Shown in pieces: positions 1-9,274 of a stretch of DNA of 49,589 nucleotides. The position numbers and the translations under genes are program-made. The first letter of the stretch is position 1; each line of letters opens with the position of its first letter. The DNA is from Neisseria sp. (GTDB taxonomy: Bacteria > Pseudomonadota > Gammaproteobacteria > Burkholderiales > Neisseriaceae): NCBI RefSeq assembly GCF_030527965.1, contig NZ_JAUMZU010000020.1, positions 1 through 49,589 on the forward strand. Reading direction: 5' to 3'. Below the pieces are notes generated by a model. That model saw only the letters and a list, made by a program, of their open reading frames with translations, ran no database searches and had not been told where the DNA came from.

Positions 1-265
1 CGGTAACCATCTTGAGGTCAGTTTGGGCATCTCTCCAGTCTTTGAGAGGCGATTCGGTTCCCCGATGGACAACGATAATCTCATTGGTTTCGGCATCTTG
101 ATAGACTGCGCCGTAATAACCTGTTTTAGGGTTGGTATGAACTTTAAGCACTTTATAGTTGTGCCCACCAATGGGAATAGTTTGGTTTAATGGGGTTTCT
201 TTGCGTGTGTTATAAGCATCAGCCGCCAGATTCGCAGACTGTTGGGCACTTGGGTGGCTCATCAT
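1..265 (-). CDS. Lipase-like (alpha/beta hydrolase) putative effector, N-terminal part only
   Basis: The reading frame starts at ATG 265-263 and is open to the window edge, so 88 N-terminal residues are visible. A second in-frame ATG follows directly. Residues about 55-75 carry the strand pattern EIIVVHRGTE followed by a D-W-R...D run, which resembles the early 'VVxxRGT...D' strand and loop of class 3 lipase/DUF2974-type hydrolases; the GxSxG elbow would lie outside the window. There is no signal peptide. The start overlaps the stop of the upstream lipoprotein gene (ATGA), so the two are translationally coupled. Inference: a secreted phospholipase-type toxin whose neighbours are its lipoprotein immunity proteins. 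The family call rests on a short stretch. Confidence 0.5.
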   Translation of the reverse strand, partial: MMSHPSAQQSANLAADAYNTRKETPLNQTIPIGGHNYKVLKVHTNPKTGYYGAVYQDAETNEIIVVHRGTESPLKDWRDAQTDLKMVT

Positions 266-951
266 TTAATCTCCTCAAGTGTAACCGATATACTAAATAA
301 ATTTTTTAGCTGTTCTTTATTAAACCCTTTTAGAGAATCCGCACCAAAATAAACGTAACCAATTACACCTTTAGGCATCCCCTCGATTCCATCATTTTGT
401 AGGGCAATGGAACCGTCTTCATTTCTATAGTAAGGATAGCGAGCCTTCCAATAATATTTGGTCAGTGTTTTTTTCTCTATCAGCTTTTCCATTACATCGC
501 TGACATTAAATGTTGTTTCTTCAGGCTTACCCGTCGCTTTAAAGGCAGTGCCGAAGTTTTCAACTTCCCATTTGCAGACGCCTTTCCCGAAATAGTCTTC
601 ATCCTGCATTGCATCAAAATAAATGATGCTCTCATACTCATCTTGCCCAATTTGACGAATTTTGTTCGGAATGTCTTTGTGCGGATTGGTTGATGCACCT
701 TCAAGCTCATTAATGACATAAGAACAGTTTTGAGCCGTATAGCCTACATACATATCGCCAATCAGCTTCAAAGGCCCGGGTGCATCGTTGATTTTGATTT
801 TAATGCGGTAGGCTTTTGTAGGGTGCGGGTTGAGTTGGAAACGCTTTTCAGTCTGCTCTTGAATGCTCATACGGTTCTCCGACCCGCCGCAGGCGCTCAG
901 GCTGGCGGCGGATAATAAGGCTGCGGTTAGAAGGGAAGTAAAGGGTTTCAT
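262..951 (-). CDS. Lipoprotein, copy A of three tandem paralogues; putative immunity protein
   Basis: This 229-residue protein has a lipoprotein signal ending in the lipobox SLSAC (Cys21). The body has three further cysteines (in NCSY and GKGVCKWE) and a conserved YYWK segment near residue 165. It is nearly identical to copy B (1074-1736) up to about residue 170, then the last 55 residues diverge completely. Its stop TGA overlaps the start of the lipase-like gene. No family is recognised. Inference: a periplasm-facing lipoprotein protecting against the adjacent lipase-like toxin, as in Tle/Tli pairs where immunity genes are often duplicated. It could instead be an unrelated lipoprotein family. 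Confidence 0.75.
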   Translation of the reverse strand: MKPFTSLLTAALLSAASLSACGGSENRMSIQEQTEKRFQLNPHPTKAYRIKIKINDAPGPLKLIGDMYVGYTAQNCSYVINELEGASTNPHKDIPNKIRQIGQDEYESIIYFDAMQDEDYFGKGVCKWEVENFGTAFKATGKPEETTFNVSDVMEKLIEKKTLTKYYWKARYPYYRNEDGSIALQNDGIEGMPKGVIGYVYFGADSLKGFNKEQLKNLFSISVTLEEIK

Positions 952-1073
952 AAAGGCTCTTTCTTTACGAATGGATAATCACGCTGTTCGAGGCTTTCAG
1001 ACAGCCTGATTATCAATCCGTTCGATAAATAGGTTTTTTGATGCGAAGCGAGCATTTTGTTGTCTTGTAGTCA

Positions 1074-1736
1074 TCACTTCATCTTTTCAAGTGTGACCGT
1101 TATTTTAAATAAATCTTTATATTGTTCAGGCCGATAATCATCCAAAGCTTCACCAAACTCATTTGTTCCAACACCATCAATTCTTATTTTCATAGAACCA
1201 TCATTATTTTTGTAATAAGGATATGCTCCTTTCCAATAATATTTAGTTAGAGTTTTTTTCTCTATCAGTTTTTCCATTGCATCGCTGACATTAAATGCTG
1301 TTTCCTCAGGCTTACCCGTCGCTTTAAAGGCTGTGCCGAAGTTTTCAACTTCCCATTTGCAGACGCTTTTCCCGAAATAGTCTTCATCCTGCATTGCATC
1401 AAAATAAATGATGCTCTCATACTCATCTTGCCCAATTTGACGAATTTTGTTCGGAATGTCTTTGTGCGGATTGGTTGAAGCACCTTCAAACTCATTAATG
1501 ACATACGAACAGTTTTGAGCCGTATAGCCTATATACATATCGCCAATCAGCTTCAAAGGCCCGGGCGCATCGTTGATTTTGATTTTAATGCGGTAGGCTT
1601 TTGTAGGGTGCGGATTAAGTTGGAAACGCTTTTCAGTCTGCTCTTGAATGCTCATACGGTTCTCCGATCCGCCGCAGGCGCTCAGGCTGGCGGCGGATAA
1701 TAAGGCGGCGGTTAGAAGGGAAGTAAAGGGTTTCAT
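1074..1736 (-). CDS. Lipoprotein, copy B of three tandem paralogues; putative immunity protein
   Basis: This 220-residue lipoprotein has the same 21-residue signal and lipobox (SLSAC) as copy A. The first 170 residues differ from copy A at only a few positions (for example Val69 to Ile and Leu84 to Phe). The C-terminal 50 residues are unrelated to copy A until the shared final ITVTLEKMK-type tail. The upstream 65 bases, including a DNA uptake sequence variant, repeat those of copies A and C. The mosaic pattern, with a constant front and variable end, fits diversification of an immunity protein. The function is inferred from context only. Confidence 0.75.
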   Translation of the reverse strand: MKPFTSLLTAALLSAASLSACGGSENRMSIQEQTEKRFQLNPHPTKAYRIKIKINDAPGPLKLIGDMYIGYTAQNCSYVINEFEGASTNPHKDIPNKIRQIGQDEYESIIYFDAMQDEDYFGKSVCKWEVENFGTAFKATGKPEETAFNVSDAMEKLIEKKTLTKYYWKGAYPYYKNNDGSMKIRIDGVGTNEFGEALDDYRPEQYKDLFKITVTLEKMK

Positions 1737-1853
1737 AAAGGTTCTTTCTTTACGAATGGATAATCACGCTGTTCGAGGCTTTCAGACAGCCTGATTATCA
1801 ATCCGTTGGGTAAATAAATTTTGATGCGAAGCGAGCATTTTGTTGTTTGGTAG

Positions 1854-2516
1854 TTATGATTGTTTCATCTCCTCAAGTGTAACAGTCATGCTGAATAAAT
1901 TCCCTTGCCTGTCTGTACTATATTTGGTTGGGGAATCAGCGCCATAAGAAACTACATCATCATCGTTATATCTTGAACCGTCATCATTCTTAAAATAAGG
2001 ATAACCACCTTTCCAATAATATTTGGTTAGTGTTTTTCTCTCTTGTAATTCATTTAAAAAATCCCCAAAATTGAATTCTGTTTCTTCTGGTTTGCCTGTT
2101 GCTTTAAGTGCGAAGCCGAAACCTTCGGGCTTCCAATGACAAACACCCTTTCCAAAATAGTCTTCATCTTGCATTGCATCTAAATAAACAATAGTCTCAT
2201 ACTTAAATTCTCCTATTTGAAGAATTTTAGTTTGAATACGCTTATAAGGTTCTGTTGAAGCCCCTTCTAAAGAGTTAATAATATATGAGCAATTTTGAGC
2301 TTTGTAGCCTACATCCATATTCCCCATTAACTTCAAAGGTCCGGGCTCATCGTTGATTTTGATTTTAATGCGGTAGGCTTTTGTAGGGTGAGGATTGAGT
2401 TGGAAACGCTTTTCAGTCTGCTCTTAAATGCTCATACGGTTCTCCGACCCGCCACAGGCGCTCAGGCTGGCGGCGGACAATAAGACTGCGGTTAGAAGGG
2501 AAGTAAAGGGTTTCAT
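1854..2516 (-). pseudogene. Lipoprotein copy C, interrupted by a nonsense codon
   Basis: The start codon is at 2516-2514, and the signal peptide and lipobox match copies A and B. Codon 31, CAA (Gln) in both other copies, is TAA here (plus-strand bases 2424-2426), a single-base change. The frame then stays open to the stop at 1854 and encodes a diverged but homologous body (NCSY, GKGVCHWK, YYWKGGYPYF). Without read-through or correction only a 30-residue peptide would be made. Internal re-initiation would lack the signal peptide. Divergence from A and B is spread over the body, so this is the oldest or most separate copy. Confidence 0.8.
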
Positions 2517-2769
2517 AAAGGCTCTTTCTTTACGAATGGATAATCACGCTGTTCGAGACTTTCAGACAGCCTGATTGATTTTAAAATAGAATTCTTGAAA
2601 AGTATTTTATTTTTAGATTATCGGTAGTCTTATTATTAATAGAATCGATAGAACGATTGAGAGCAACATTAAAAATGCATTGGATATACTGCTGCTATTG
2701 CTACGGCGCAAGATTTCTGGAAACAGATTCTTATCTTATTTCAAACTTAATTCATCATATAAAGACGCT

Positions 2770-3315
2770 CTATTCCGCCCACTTCGGCCGGCAAGCCAAT
2801 ACTTTCGCATAAATCGGGCAATCCGCCGTATGCGCTCCTGCCAGATAACCGGTACTCATCAAAAATTCGTTCACAATCTCGCCGCCGACAAATCTGAAAT
2901 GCCGTTTAAACAGCTTTACCCATTGCGCCAATGTCATCGGATGATGCTTGTCCAGCCAATTTTTAAACGAGCCGTATTGTTGCTGCAAAATCAGAATCTC
3001 GCGTGCATTTTCAATCGCGGCGTTGATTTTCAAACGGTTACGCACAATGCCCGCATCGGCCAACAAACGAGCCCGATCCGCTTCGGAAAAAGCCGCTACC
3101 GTAGCAATATCAAAGTTTGCATAAGCCGAGCGAAAAGCCGCCTGTTTGTTTAAAATCATCGTCCAATTCAAACCCGCCTGATTGATTTCCAGCAGCAACC
3201 GCCCGAACAACTCATTATCATCTTCAATGGGAAAACCATACGCATCATCGTGATAACGTTTATTCGGATTATCCGTATCATTCGGCAACGCATTAACCGA
3301 TTCGCAATAGCTCAT
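2770..3315 (-). CDS. tag: DNA-3-methyladenine glycosylase I
   Basis: This 181-residue base-excision repair enzyme removes 3-methyladenine from alkylated DNA in the cytoplasm. The Tag family layout is clear: MSYC at the N terminus (zinc ligand Cys4), the YHDDAYGFP segment (zinc ligand His), the helix LEINQAGLNWTMILNKQ with the conserved glutamate and tryptophan, the LLADAGIVRNRLKINAAI stretch, and a C-terminal H-x(3)-C pair (AHTADC). I chose the ATG at 3315 because the first Cys then falls at position 4 as in E. coli Tag; a longer frame would overlap the racemase gene. It begins 14 bases after the racemase stop, so the two are probably co-transcribed. Confidence 0.92.
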   Translation of the reverse strand: MSYCESVNALPNDTDNPNKRYHDDAYGFPIEDDNELFGRLLLEINQAGLNWTMILNKQAAFRSAYANFDIATVAAFSEADRARLLADAGIVRNRLKINAAIENAREILILQQQYGSFKNWLDKHHPMTLAQWVKLFKRHFRFVGGEIVNEFLMSTGYLAGAHTADCPIYAKVLACRPKWAE

Positions 3316-3328
3316 CTTCAGACAGGCC

Positions 3329-4018
3329 TCAAGATAAAACAAACTCAACCGCCGCCATTGCATGAATGGCAGTACTGTCAAATACCGGCAGCGGGCAATC
3401 TTCAGGTTTGAGCAGCAAGCCGATTTCAGTACAACCGAAAATCACACCCTGCGCACCGGCAGCTTTCAAGTCGGCCATGATTTCAAGATAAGCCTGTCGC
3501 GCCTCATCGGTAAACCAATTGCAACAAAGCTCCTCAAAAATCACGCGATGGATTTCTGCTTGCTGCGCGTCTGACGGCACCAAAGTAGCCACGCCCAAAC
3601 GCCGCATGCGCTCCGTATAAAAGCCATCATTCATCGTAAAACGCGTTCCCAGCAGCCCTACCGTGCCCAACCGCTGCGCTTTGATCGCTTCAGCGGTAAC
3701 ATCCACCACATGAATCAACGGAATGCTAACCGATTGTTCAATCGCATCCGCCACTTTATGCATCGTATTGGTTGTTAACACCAGTGCCTGAGCCCCTACT
3801 TTTTCTAATTGGCGCGCACTTTCTGCCAAAACCTTCCCCGCATTCTGCCAATCTCCCGCACGCTGCAAAGCGGCAATCGTTTCAAAATTCACGCTGTGCA
3901 TCCAAATATCCGCACTGCTATTGCCACCCAAACGACGATTCACCTCACGGTTAATCATTTGATAATAAGAAACCGTACTTTCCGGGCTCATGCCGCCGAT
4001 AATGCCTAAACTTTTCAT
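3329..4018 (-). CDS. Aspartate/glutamate racemase family protein, YgeA type
   Basis: This 229-residue member of the Asp/Glu racemase superfamily opens with MKSLGIIGGMSPEST. The second active-site cysteine is present at about residue 196 (IFGCTEIG). The first active-site position reads LTTNTMHK, with Thr83 instead of cysteine. E. coli YgeA (L-Asp/Glu racemase) is reported to have the same Thr83/Cys pair, so this is a family trait rather than damage. The start at 4018 follows a GGAA ribosome site; an upstream in-frame extension lacks one. Likely role: converting L-Glu/L-Asp to D-forms in the cytoplasm. It is the first gene of a pair with tag. Confidence 0.85.
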   Translation of the reverse strand: MKSLGIIGGMSPESTVSYYQMINREVNRRLGGNSSADIWMHSVNFETIAALQRAGDWQNAGKVLAESARQLEKVGAQALVLTTNTMHKVADAIEQSVSIPLIHVVDVTAEAIKAQRLGTVGLLGTRFTMNDGFYTERMRRLGVATLVPSDAQQAEIHRVIFEELCCNWFTDEARQAYLEIMADLKAAGAQGVIFGCTEIGLLLKPEDCPLPVFDSTAIHAMAAVEFVLS

Positions 4019-4054
4019 GATGCTTCCAAACCGTTTCTTTAAAAATGAAACCAT

Positions 4055-4294
4055 GATAATAATGGAAACCCCTTAAAAAACCTACCTATGCCTGTCTGAA
4101 AAATTCAGCAAGGGCATCCTATACAAGCTACGGAACCGCCATTCTTCACATATCATCACAATAATCAGATGCCAACTTAATTGTCACTTTTACCTGCTAC
4201 TCAACAGTCATAATAATCAAGAAGGCTCTTCTTCAACTGCTTGCAAAAGCGATTCACACATTTATCCAAATTCGCTACACAAAACTAAAACGTT
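4055..4294. other. Gap with a degenerate uptake-sequence pair
   Basis: No gene is supported. A DNA uptake sequence (TGCCTGTCTGAA near 4088) is followed by a decayed partner arm (TTCAGCAAGGGCAT), so the usual terminator hairpin is imperfect. The rest is AT-rich and unassigned. In most bacteria rplC would follow rpsJ at this point. Confidence 0.5.
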
Positions 4295-4330
4295 AAAATC
4301 CCCGACAACTTTGAAAGTTATCGGGGATTT
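4295..4330 (-). terminator. Terminator of the str operon after rpsJ
   Basis: The inverted repeat AAATCCCCGA(C/T)AACTTT ... GTTGTCGGGGATTT lies 20 bases past the rpsJ stop, ending in a short T-run on the minus strand. No uptake sequence is used here. Confidence 0.75.
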
Positions 4331-4350
4331 CTGCACCAGATAAAATCTGA

Positions 4351-4662
4351 TTACTGTACTTTGATTTCCACATCCACGCCCGCAGGCAAGTCAAGCTTCA
4401 TCAACGCATCAGTTGTTTTATCAGTCCAATCCACAATATCCATTAAACGCAAATGGGTGCGGATTTCCAACTGTTCGCGTGAAGTTTTATTCACGTGCGG
4501 AGAACGCAGAATATTGAAACGCTCGATTTTGGTTGGCAACGGAATCGGGCCTTTTACCACGGCACCGGTACGTTTAGCAGTTTCAACAATTTCCTGAGCA
4601 GAACGGTCAATCAAGCTGTAATCATAAGCTTTCAGACGGATACGGATTTTTTGGTTTGCCAT
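4351..4662 (-). CDS. rpsJ: 30S ribosomal protein S10
   Basis: At 103 residues this is the standard S10 length. It carries the conserved start [15 protein letters not shown], the PLPTK loop and the [19 protein letters not shown] signature. S10 sits in the head of the small subunit and doubles as NusE in transcription antitermination. It follows tuf by 18 bases in the same direction, so it is the last gene of the str operon here. A terminator follows, and rplC, its usual downstream partner, is absent. Confidence 0.98.
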   Translation of the reverse strand: MANQKIRIRLKAYDYSLIDRSAQEIVETAKRTGAVVKGPIPLPTKIERFNILRSPHVNKTSREQLEIRTHLRLMDIVDWTDKTTDALMKLDLPAGVDVEIKVQ

Positions 4663-4680
4663 TTATCAATATCCTTCCGA

Positions 4681-5865
4681 TTAAGCGATGATAGAAGATA
4701 CCACACCGGCACCTACGGTACGACCACCTTCACGAATCGCAAAGCGCAGACCGTCTTCCATCGCAATCGGAGCAATCAGTTCTACTGTAATCGTTACGTT
4801 CTCACCAGGCATTACCATTTCAACACCATCTTCCAGAGTAACCGCACCGGTAACATCTGTTGTACGGAAGTAGAATTGCGGACGGTAGTTGGCGAAGAAC
4901 GGAGTATGACGACCACCTTCTTCTTTGCTCAAAACGTAAACTTCCGCTTTGAATTTGGTATGAGGAGTAATCGAACCCGGTTTAGCCAATACTTGGCCGC
5001 GTTCAACCTCTTCACGTTTAGTACCACGCAACAGAACACCTACGTTATCACCGGCTTGACCTTGATCCAACAGTTTGCGGAACATTTCCACACCGGTACA
5101 AGTGGTTTTCTGAGTCGCTTTCAAGCCAACGATTTCAATCTCGTCACCAACATTGATGATACCGCGCTCTACACGACCGGTTACTACAGTACCACGACCG
5201 GAAATAGAGAATACGTCTTCGATAGGCAACAAGAAAGGTTTGTCTACCGCACGCTCAGGTGTCGGAATGTAGCTATCCAATGCAGCAGCCAGTTCAAAGA
5301 TTTTTTCTTTGTAAGCGGCATCACCTTCCAAGGCTTTCAAAGCAGAACCTTGAACGATCGGGCAGTCGTCTCCCGGGAAGTCGTAGCTGCTCAGCAGGTC
5401 GCGGATTTCCATCTCAACCAGCTCCAACAGCTCGGCATCATCAACCATGTCGCATTTGTTCATGAATACCAAGATATAGGGAACGCCTACCTGACGAGCC
5501 AACAGGATGTGTTCGCGGGTTTGCGGCATCGGGCCGTCGGCAGCAGATACCACCAGAATCGCGCCGTCCATTTGGGCCGCACCGGTAATCATGTTTTTAA
5601 CATAGTCGGCGTGACCCGGGCAGTCTACGTGTGCGTAGTGGCGGGTTTCGGTTTCATATTCAACGTGTGAAGTGTTGATGGTAATACCGCGGGCTTTTTC
5701 TTCCGGGGCATTGTCGATTTGGTCGTAGCCTTTTGCCTGACCGCCGAATTTTTCAGCCAAAATAGTGGTCAGTGCAGCGGTCAATGTGGTTTTACCATGG
5801 TCAACGTGACCAATGGTGCCAACGTTTACGTGCGGTTTGCTACGTTCGAATTTCTCTTTAGCCAT
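4681..5865 (-). CDS. tuf: Elongation factor Tu
   Basis: The 394-residue GTPase delivers aminoacyl-tRNA to the ribosome. The P-loop GHVDHGKT is at residues 19-26, followed by DCPGHADY (G3) near residue 81 and NKCD (G4) near 136, then beta-barrel domains II and III ending in [10 protein letters not shown]. The length equals that of other beta/gammaproteobacterial EF-Tu. It lies 79 bases downstream of fusA and 18 bases before rpsJ. Neisseriae usually carry a second tuf copy elsewhere, not seen here. Confidence 0.98.
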   Translation of the reverse strand: MAKEKFERSKPHVNVGTIGHVDHGKTTLTAALTTILAEKFGGQAKGYDQIDNAPEEKARGITINTSHVEYETETRHYAHVDCPGHADYVKNMITGAAQMDGAILVVSAADGPMPQTREHILLARQVGVPYILVFMNKCDMVDDAELLELVEMEIRDLLSSYDFPGDDCPIVQGSALKALEGDAAYKEKIFELAAALDSYIPTPERAVDKPFLLPIEDVFSISGRGTVVTGRVERGIINVGDEIEIVGLKATQKTTCTGVEMFRKLLDQGQAGDNVGVLLRGTKREEVERGQVLAKPGSITPHTKFKAEVYVLSKEEGGRHTPFFANYRPQFYFRTTDVTGAVTLEDGVEMVMPGENVTITVELIAPIAMEDGLRFAIREGGRTVGAGVVSSIIA

Positions 5866-5944
5866 GAGCTAATTCCTTCATTAAAGAACAATTAAAGATC
5901 AAAAGGTGGCTGCCAAAAGTTTTCAGACAGCCTTTTCAAACAGG

Positions 5945-8050
5945 TTAGCCTTTGCGGGCTTCTGTAACTTGTGCGGCAACATGTGCAGGAGCTTCGGCAT
6001 ATTTCTTAAACTCCATTGAATATGTTGCACGACCTTGGGTTGCGGAACGCAGGTCGGTTGAGTAGCCGAACATCTCGGCCAACGGCACCTCGGCACGGAC
6101 TTTCTTACCGCCGATACCGTCGTCATCCATACCCAGCACGATGCCGCGGCGACGGTTTAAATCGCCCATAACATCGCCCATGTAGTCTTCCGGGGTTTCC
6201 ACTTCAACAGCCATAATCGGTTCCAGCAATACAGGGCTGGCTTTTTTCATACCTTCTTTAAAGGCCATCGATGCTGCCAACTCAAACGCGATTTGCGAAG
6301 AGTCCACGTCATGGTAAGAACCAAAAACCAGGCGTACGCGAACGTCTACCACAGGATAGCCGGCAACAATACCGTTCGGCAGCGTATCGCGGATACCTTT
6401 GTCGCAAGACGGGATAAATTCACGCGGAATCACACCGCCTTTGATTTCGTCGATAAACTCGTAGCCTTCGCCACCGGGTTCCATCGGTTCCATCTTGATG
6501 ACAACGTGTCCGTATTGGCCTTTACCACCGGATTGTTTAACGTGCTTGGCTTCAGATTCCACTTCTTTACGAATCGTTTCGCGATAAGCCACTTGCGGTG
6601 CACCGACATTAGCTTCGACACCAAATTCACGTTTCATACGGTCAACGATGATTTCCAGGTGCAATTCGCCCATACCGGAAATAATGGTTTGTCCGGATTC
6701 TTCATCTGTGCGTACGCGGAAAGACGGGTCTTCTTTAGCCAAACGGTTCAAGGCAATACCCATTTTTTCTTGGTCGGCTTTGGTTTTCGGCTCAACGGCA
6801 ACGTGAATCACCGGCTCCGGAAACTCCATGCGTTCCAGAATAATCGGCGCATCGTCAGAACACAAAGTCTCACCAGTAGTCACATCTTTCAGGCCGATAG
6901 CCGCAGCGATATCGCCGGCACGAACTTCTTCGATTTCATCACGGTCGTTGGCAGTCATCTGAACCAAGCGGCCAATACGCTCGCGGGTTCCTTTAACGGA
7001 GTTGATAACGCTATCGCCTGATTTAACCACGCCGGAGTAAACACGAATAAAGGTTAACTGACCCACGTATTTATCGTTCATCAGTTTAAATGCCAAAGCA
7101 GAGAATTTGGCATCGTCACTGGCTTCGCGGCTCTCGGGTTCGTCATTGTTCGGATTGCTGCCTTGTACAGGAGGAATGTCGGTAGGAGCGGGCAAGAATT
7201 CCACTACTGCATCCAACATACGCTGCACGCCTTTATTTTTAAAGGCTGAACCGCATAAAACCGGCTGGATTTCGCCAGACAAAGTACGTTGACGCAACGC
7301 GGCAACGATTTCTTCTTCGGTCAACTCTTCGCCGCCAAGATATTTATCCATCAATTCTTCGGTGGCTTCGGCTGCGGCCTCAATCATATTCTGACGCCAT
7401 TCTTCGGCAGTATCTACCAGATCAGCCGGAATATCGCCATATTCAAACTTCATACCTTGAGAGGCTTCGTCCCAAATAATGGCTTTCATTTTGATCAGAT
7501 CAACTACGCCTTCAAAGCCGTCTTCCGCTCCGATAGGAACTACAATCGGCACAGGGTTCGCGCGCAAACGTGTTTTCATCTGTTCAACGGCACGGAAGAA
7601 GTTGGCGCCTTGACGGTCCATTTTATTAACGAAAGCCAAACGCGGAACGTTGTATTTGTTAGCTTGACGCCATACGGTTTCGGATTGAGGCTGTACGCCG
7701 CCCACCGCGCAATAAACCATCACGGCACCATCCAGTACACGCATAGAACGCTCTACCTCAACGGTAAAGTCTACGTGTCCCGGAGTGTCGATGATGTTGA
7801 AACGGTGTTCTTTAAACTGACCGCCCATGCCTTTCCAGAAAGCGGTTACGGCAGCAGAGGTAATGGTAATACCACGCTCTTGCTCTTGTTCCATCCAGTC
7901 GGTTGTGGCCGCACCGTCGTGCACCTCACCCAGTTTGTGGGTCAAGCCGGTATAGAACAGAATGCGTTCGGTGGTGGTGGTTTTGCCTGCGTCAATATGG
8001 GCTGAAATACCAATATTGCGGTAAAGGCTGATAGGGGTTTTACGAGCCAT
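5945..8050 (-). CDS. fusA: Elongation factor G
   Basis: The 701-residue translocase GTPase contains P-loop AHIDAGKT (about residues 17-24), DTPGHVDF (G3), NKMD (G4) and the family's domain IV/V signatures (for example SGKGGQYGHVV-like [13 protein letters not shown]). It drives ribosome translocation and, with RRF, recycling. It sits in the order rpsL-rpsG-fusA-tuf on the minus strand, 24 bases after rpsG. A single uptake-sequence variant lies between it and tuf at 5922-5933. Confidence 0.98.
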   Translation of the reverse strand: MARKTPISLYRNIGISAHIDAGKTTTTERILFYTGLTHKLGEVHDGAATTDWMEQEQERGITITSAAVTAFWKGMGGQFKEHRFNIIDTPGHVDFTVEVERSMRVLDGAVMVYCAVGGVQPQSETVWRQANKYNVPRLAFVNKMDRQGANFFRAVEQMKTRLRANPVPIVVPIGAEDGFEGVVDLIKMKAIIWDEASQGMKFEYGDIPADLVDTAEEWRQNMIEAAAEATEELMDKYLGGEELTEEEIVAALRQRTLSGEIQPVLCGSAFKNKGVQRMLDAVVEFLPAPTDIPPVQGSNPNNDEPESREASDDAKFSALAFKLMNDKYVGQLTFIRVYSGVVKSGDSVINSVKGTRERIGRLVQMTANDRDEIEEVRAGDIAAAIGLKDVTTGETLCSDDAPIILERMEFPEPVIHVAVEPKTKADQEKMGIALNRLAKEDPSFRVRTDEESGQTIISGMGELHLEIIVDRMKREFGVEANVGAPQVAYRETIRKEVESEAKHVKQSGGKGQYGHVVIKMEPMEPGGEGYEFIDEIKGGVIPREFIPSCDKGIRDTLPNGIVAGYPVVDVRVRLVFGSYHDVDSSQIAFELAASMAFKEGMKKASPVLLEPIMAVEVETPEDYMGDVMGDLNRRRGIVLGMDDDGIGGKKVRAEVPLAEMFGYSTDLRSATQGRATYSMEFKKYAEAPAHVAAQVTEARKG

Positions 8051-8074
8051 GTCGGTCGCCTTTCTAAATGGTGA

Positions 8075-8545
8075 TTAGAAGCGGAAATGAGAGAATGCTT
8101 TGTTAGCTTCCGCCATACGGTGCACTTCTTCACGTTTTTTCAGCGTGCCGCCACGGCCTTCTGCCGCATCCATCAACTCGCCTGCCAGGCGCAGGTCCAT
8201 AGATTTCTCACCACGCTTACGGGCTGCATCGCGTACCCAGCGCATTGCCAAAGCCAAGCGACGTGAAGGGCGAACCTCAACAGGAACTTGGTAGTTGGCA
8301 CCGCCCACACGGCGGCTTTTCACTTCAACGACCGGTTTGGCGTTGGCAATGGCTTCGTTGAACACTTCGATGGCAACTTTGCCGGTTTTTTTCTCGATTT
8401 GCTCAAGTGCACCATAAACGATGCGCTCGGCAACTGATTTTTTACCGTCAATCATCAATACGTTCATAAATTTAGTCAGCTCAACACTGCCGAATTTCGG
8501 ATCCGGCAATACGTCGCGCTTGGGGACTTCTCTACGTCTTGGCAT
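8075..8545 (-). CDS. rpsG: 30S ribosomal protein S7
   Basis: The 156-residue S7 nucleates assembly of the 30S head and contacts the E-site tRNA. It has the typical start [17 protein letters not shown], the [14 protein letters not shown] helix and the [15 protein letters not shown] basic segment, and ends HFRF. Second gene of the str operon, 106 bases after rpsL. In E. coli S7 represses its own operon translation; no specific site was identified here. Confidence 0.98.
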   Translation of the reverse strand: MPRRREVPKRDVLPDPKFGSVELTKFMNVLMIDGKKSVAERIVYGALEQIEKKTGKVAIEVFNEAIANAKPVVEVKSRRVGGANYQVPVEVRPSRRLALAMRWVRDAARKRGEKSMDLRLAGELMDAAEGRGGTLKKREEVHRMAEANKAFSHFRF

Positions 8546-8651
8546 TTTAATTCCTTAATTTCTATTCAGTTGGGGCAATCCCATGAATACCCATCGGGAT
8601 ATTCACTTACTCGGCTGCGCTCATTGCAACCGACGTGCCATCAGATTCAAA

Positions 8652-9023
8652 TTATTTAGGGCGTTTAGCACCGTATTTAGAACGGGCTTGTTTACGATCT
8701 TTCACACCTGCGGTATCCAAAGAGCCGCGAACGGTATGGTAACGCACACCCGGCAAGTCTTTTACACGACCGCCGCGAATCAATACGACGCTGTGTTCTT
8801 GCAGGTTGTGGCCTTCACCGCCGATATAGGAAATCACTTCGAAACCGTTGGTCAGGCGAACTTTACATACTTTACGCAATGCAGAGTTCGGTTTTTTAGG
8901 TGTTGTTGTGTATACGCGTGTGCATACGCCGCGTTTTTGCGGGCATGCTTCAAGCGCAGGCACTTTATTGATGTACACGGGCTTTTTACGGCCTTTGCGT
9001 ACCAATTGGTTAATAGTTGGCAT
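8652..9023 (-). CDS. rpsL: 30S ribosomal protein S12
   Basis: The 123-residue S12 of the decoding centre. I chose the start [11 protein letters not shown] (9023), which matches the family and follows an AGGA ribosome site. The accuracy-controlling lysines are wild type: [12 protein letters not shown] (Lys42/43) and GGRVKDLPG (Lys87 equivalent), so no classical streptomycin-resistance substitution is present. First gene of the str operon, about 50 bases downstream of the predicted transcription start. Confidence 0.98.
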   Translation of the reverse strand: MPTINQLVRKGRKKPVYINKVPALEACPQKRGVCTRVYTTTPKKPNSALRKVCKVRLTNGFEVISYIGGEGHNLQEHSVVLIRGGRVKDLPGVRYHTVRGSLDTAGVKDRKQARSKYGAKRPK

Positions 9024-9078
9024 ATTTTCTCGTCCTGTTGAGTTAAATACTTGCCGGCACCATGCCGACAAGAGCGGA

Positions 9079-9108
9079 ATTATAGCGGCATTACAAGCAT
9101 TTAGTCAA
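9079..9108 (-). promoter_or_regulatory. Sigma-70 promoter of the str operon
   Basis: On the minus strand TTGACT (9108-9103) and a perfect TATAAT (9084-9079) are separated by 18 bases. The predicted start is near 9072, followed by a G+C-rich inverted repeat (GCCGGCA/TGCCGAC) in the leader. This is the strongest promoter match in the window, as expected for ribosomal genes. Confidence 0.85.
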
Positions 9109-9193
9109 CGGGGGATGAAACGCCTTTTACTGCGGTTGGGATATTTTGTTTGAAAAATGCAATTTGAAAGCAACAGATACGAGACAAGCAAAA

Positions 9194-9228
9194 ATAATGC
9201 CTGTCTGAAAAATTCAGACAGGCATTAT
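9194..9228. terminator. Uptake-sequence hairpin terminator
   Basis: ATAATGCCTGTCTGAA and its exact inverse are separated by 3 bases. It lies after the small lipoprotein gene at 9275-9481 and upstream of the str promoter, insulating the two. Confidence 0.85.
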
Positions 9229-9274
9229 GGTATTTCAATTCAGAGGGGCAATGTTAAAACGGCAAACAAGCCCT

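Larger units (their letters stand above)
262..2580 (-). repeat. Three tandem units of about 780 bp (lipoprotein gene plus leader)
   Basis: Start codons lie at 951, 1736 and 2516, a spacing of 785 and 780 bases. Each unit carries the gene plus a near-identical leader of about 65 bases containing the inverted element TTCAGACAGCCT (996-1007, 1781-1792, 2561-2572). Units A and B are almost identical except at the 3' ends of the genes; unit C is more diverged. Confidence 0.85.

Noticed and set aside
2680-3153. Plus-strand open frame over tag
   Set aside because: Antisense to a well-supported gene; no ribosome site and no family pattern.
4495-5670. Long plus-strand frame over rpsJ/tuf
   Set aside because: A 391-codon antisense frame caused by the codon bias of tuf; not a gene.
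6293-8005. Plus-strand frames over fusA
   Set aside because: Antisense artefacts of strong codon bias in an essential gene.
8546-8651. Imperfect inverted repeat GAATACCC/GGGATATTC between rpsG and rpsL as an S7 operator
   Set aside because: Short, mismatched and unlike the known S7 target; no support beyond the weak pairing.
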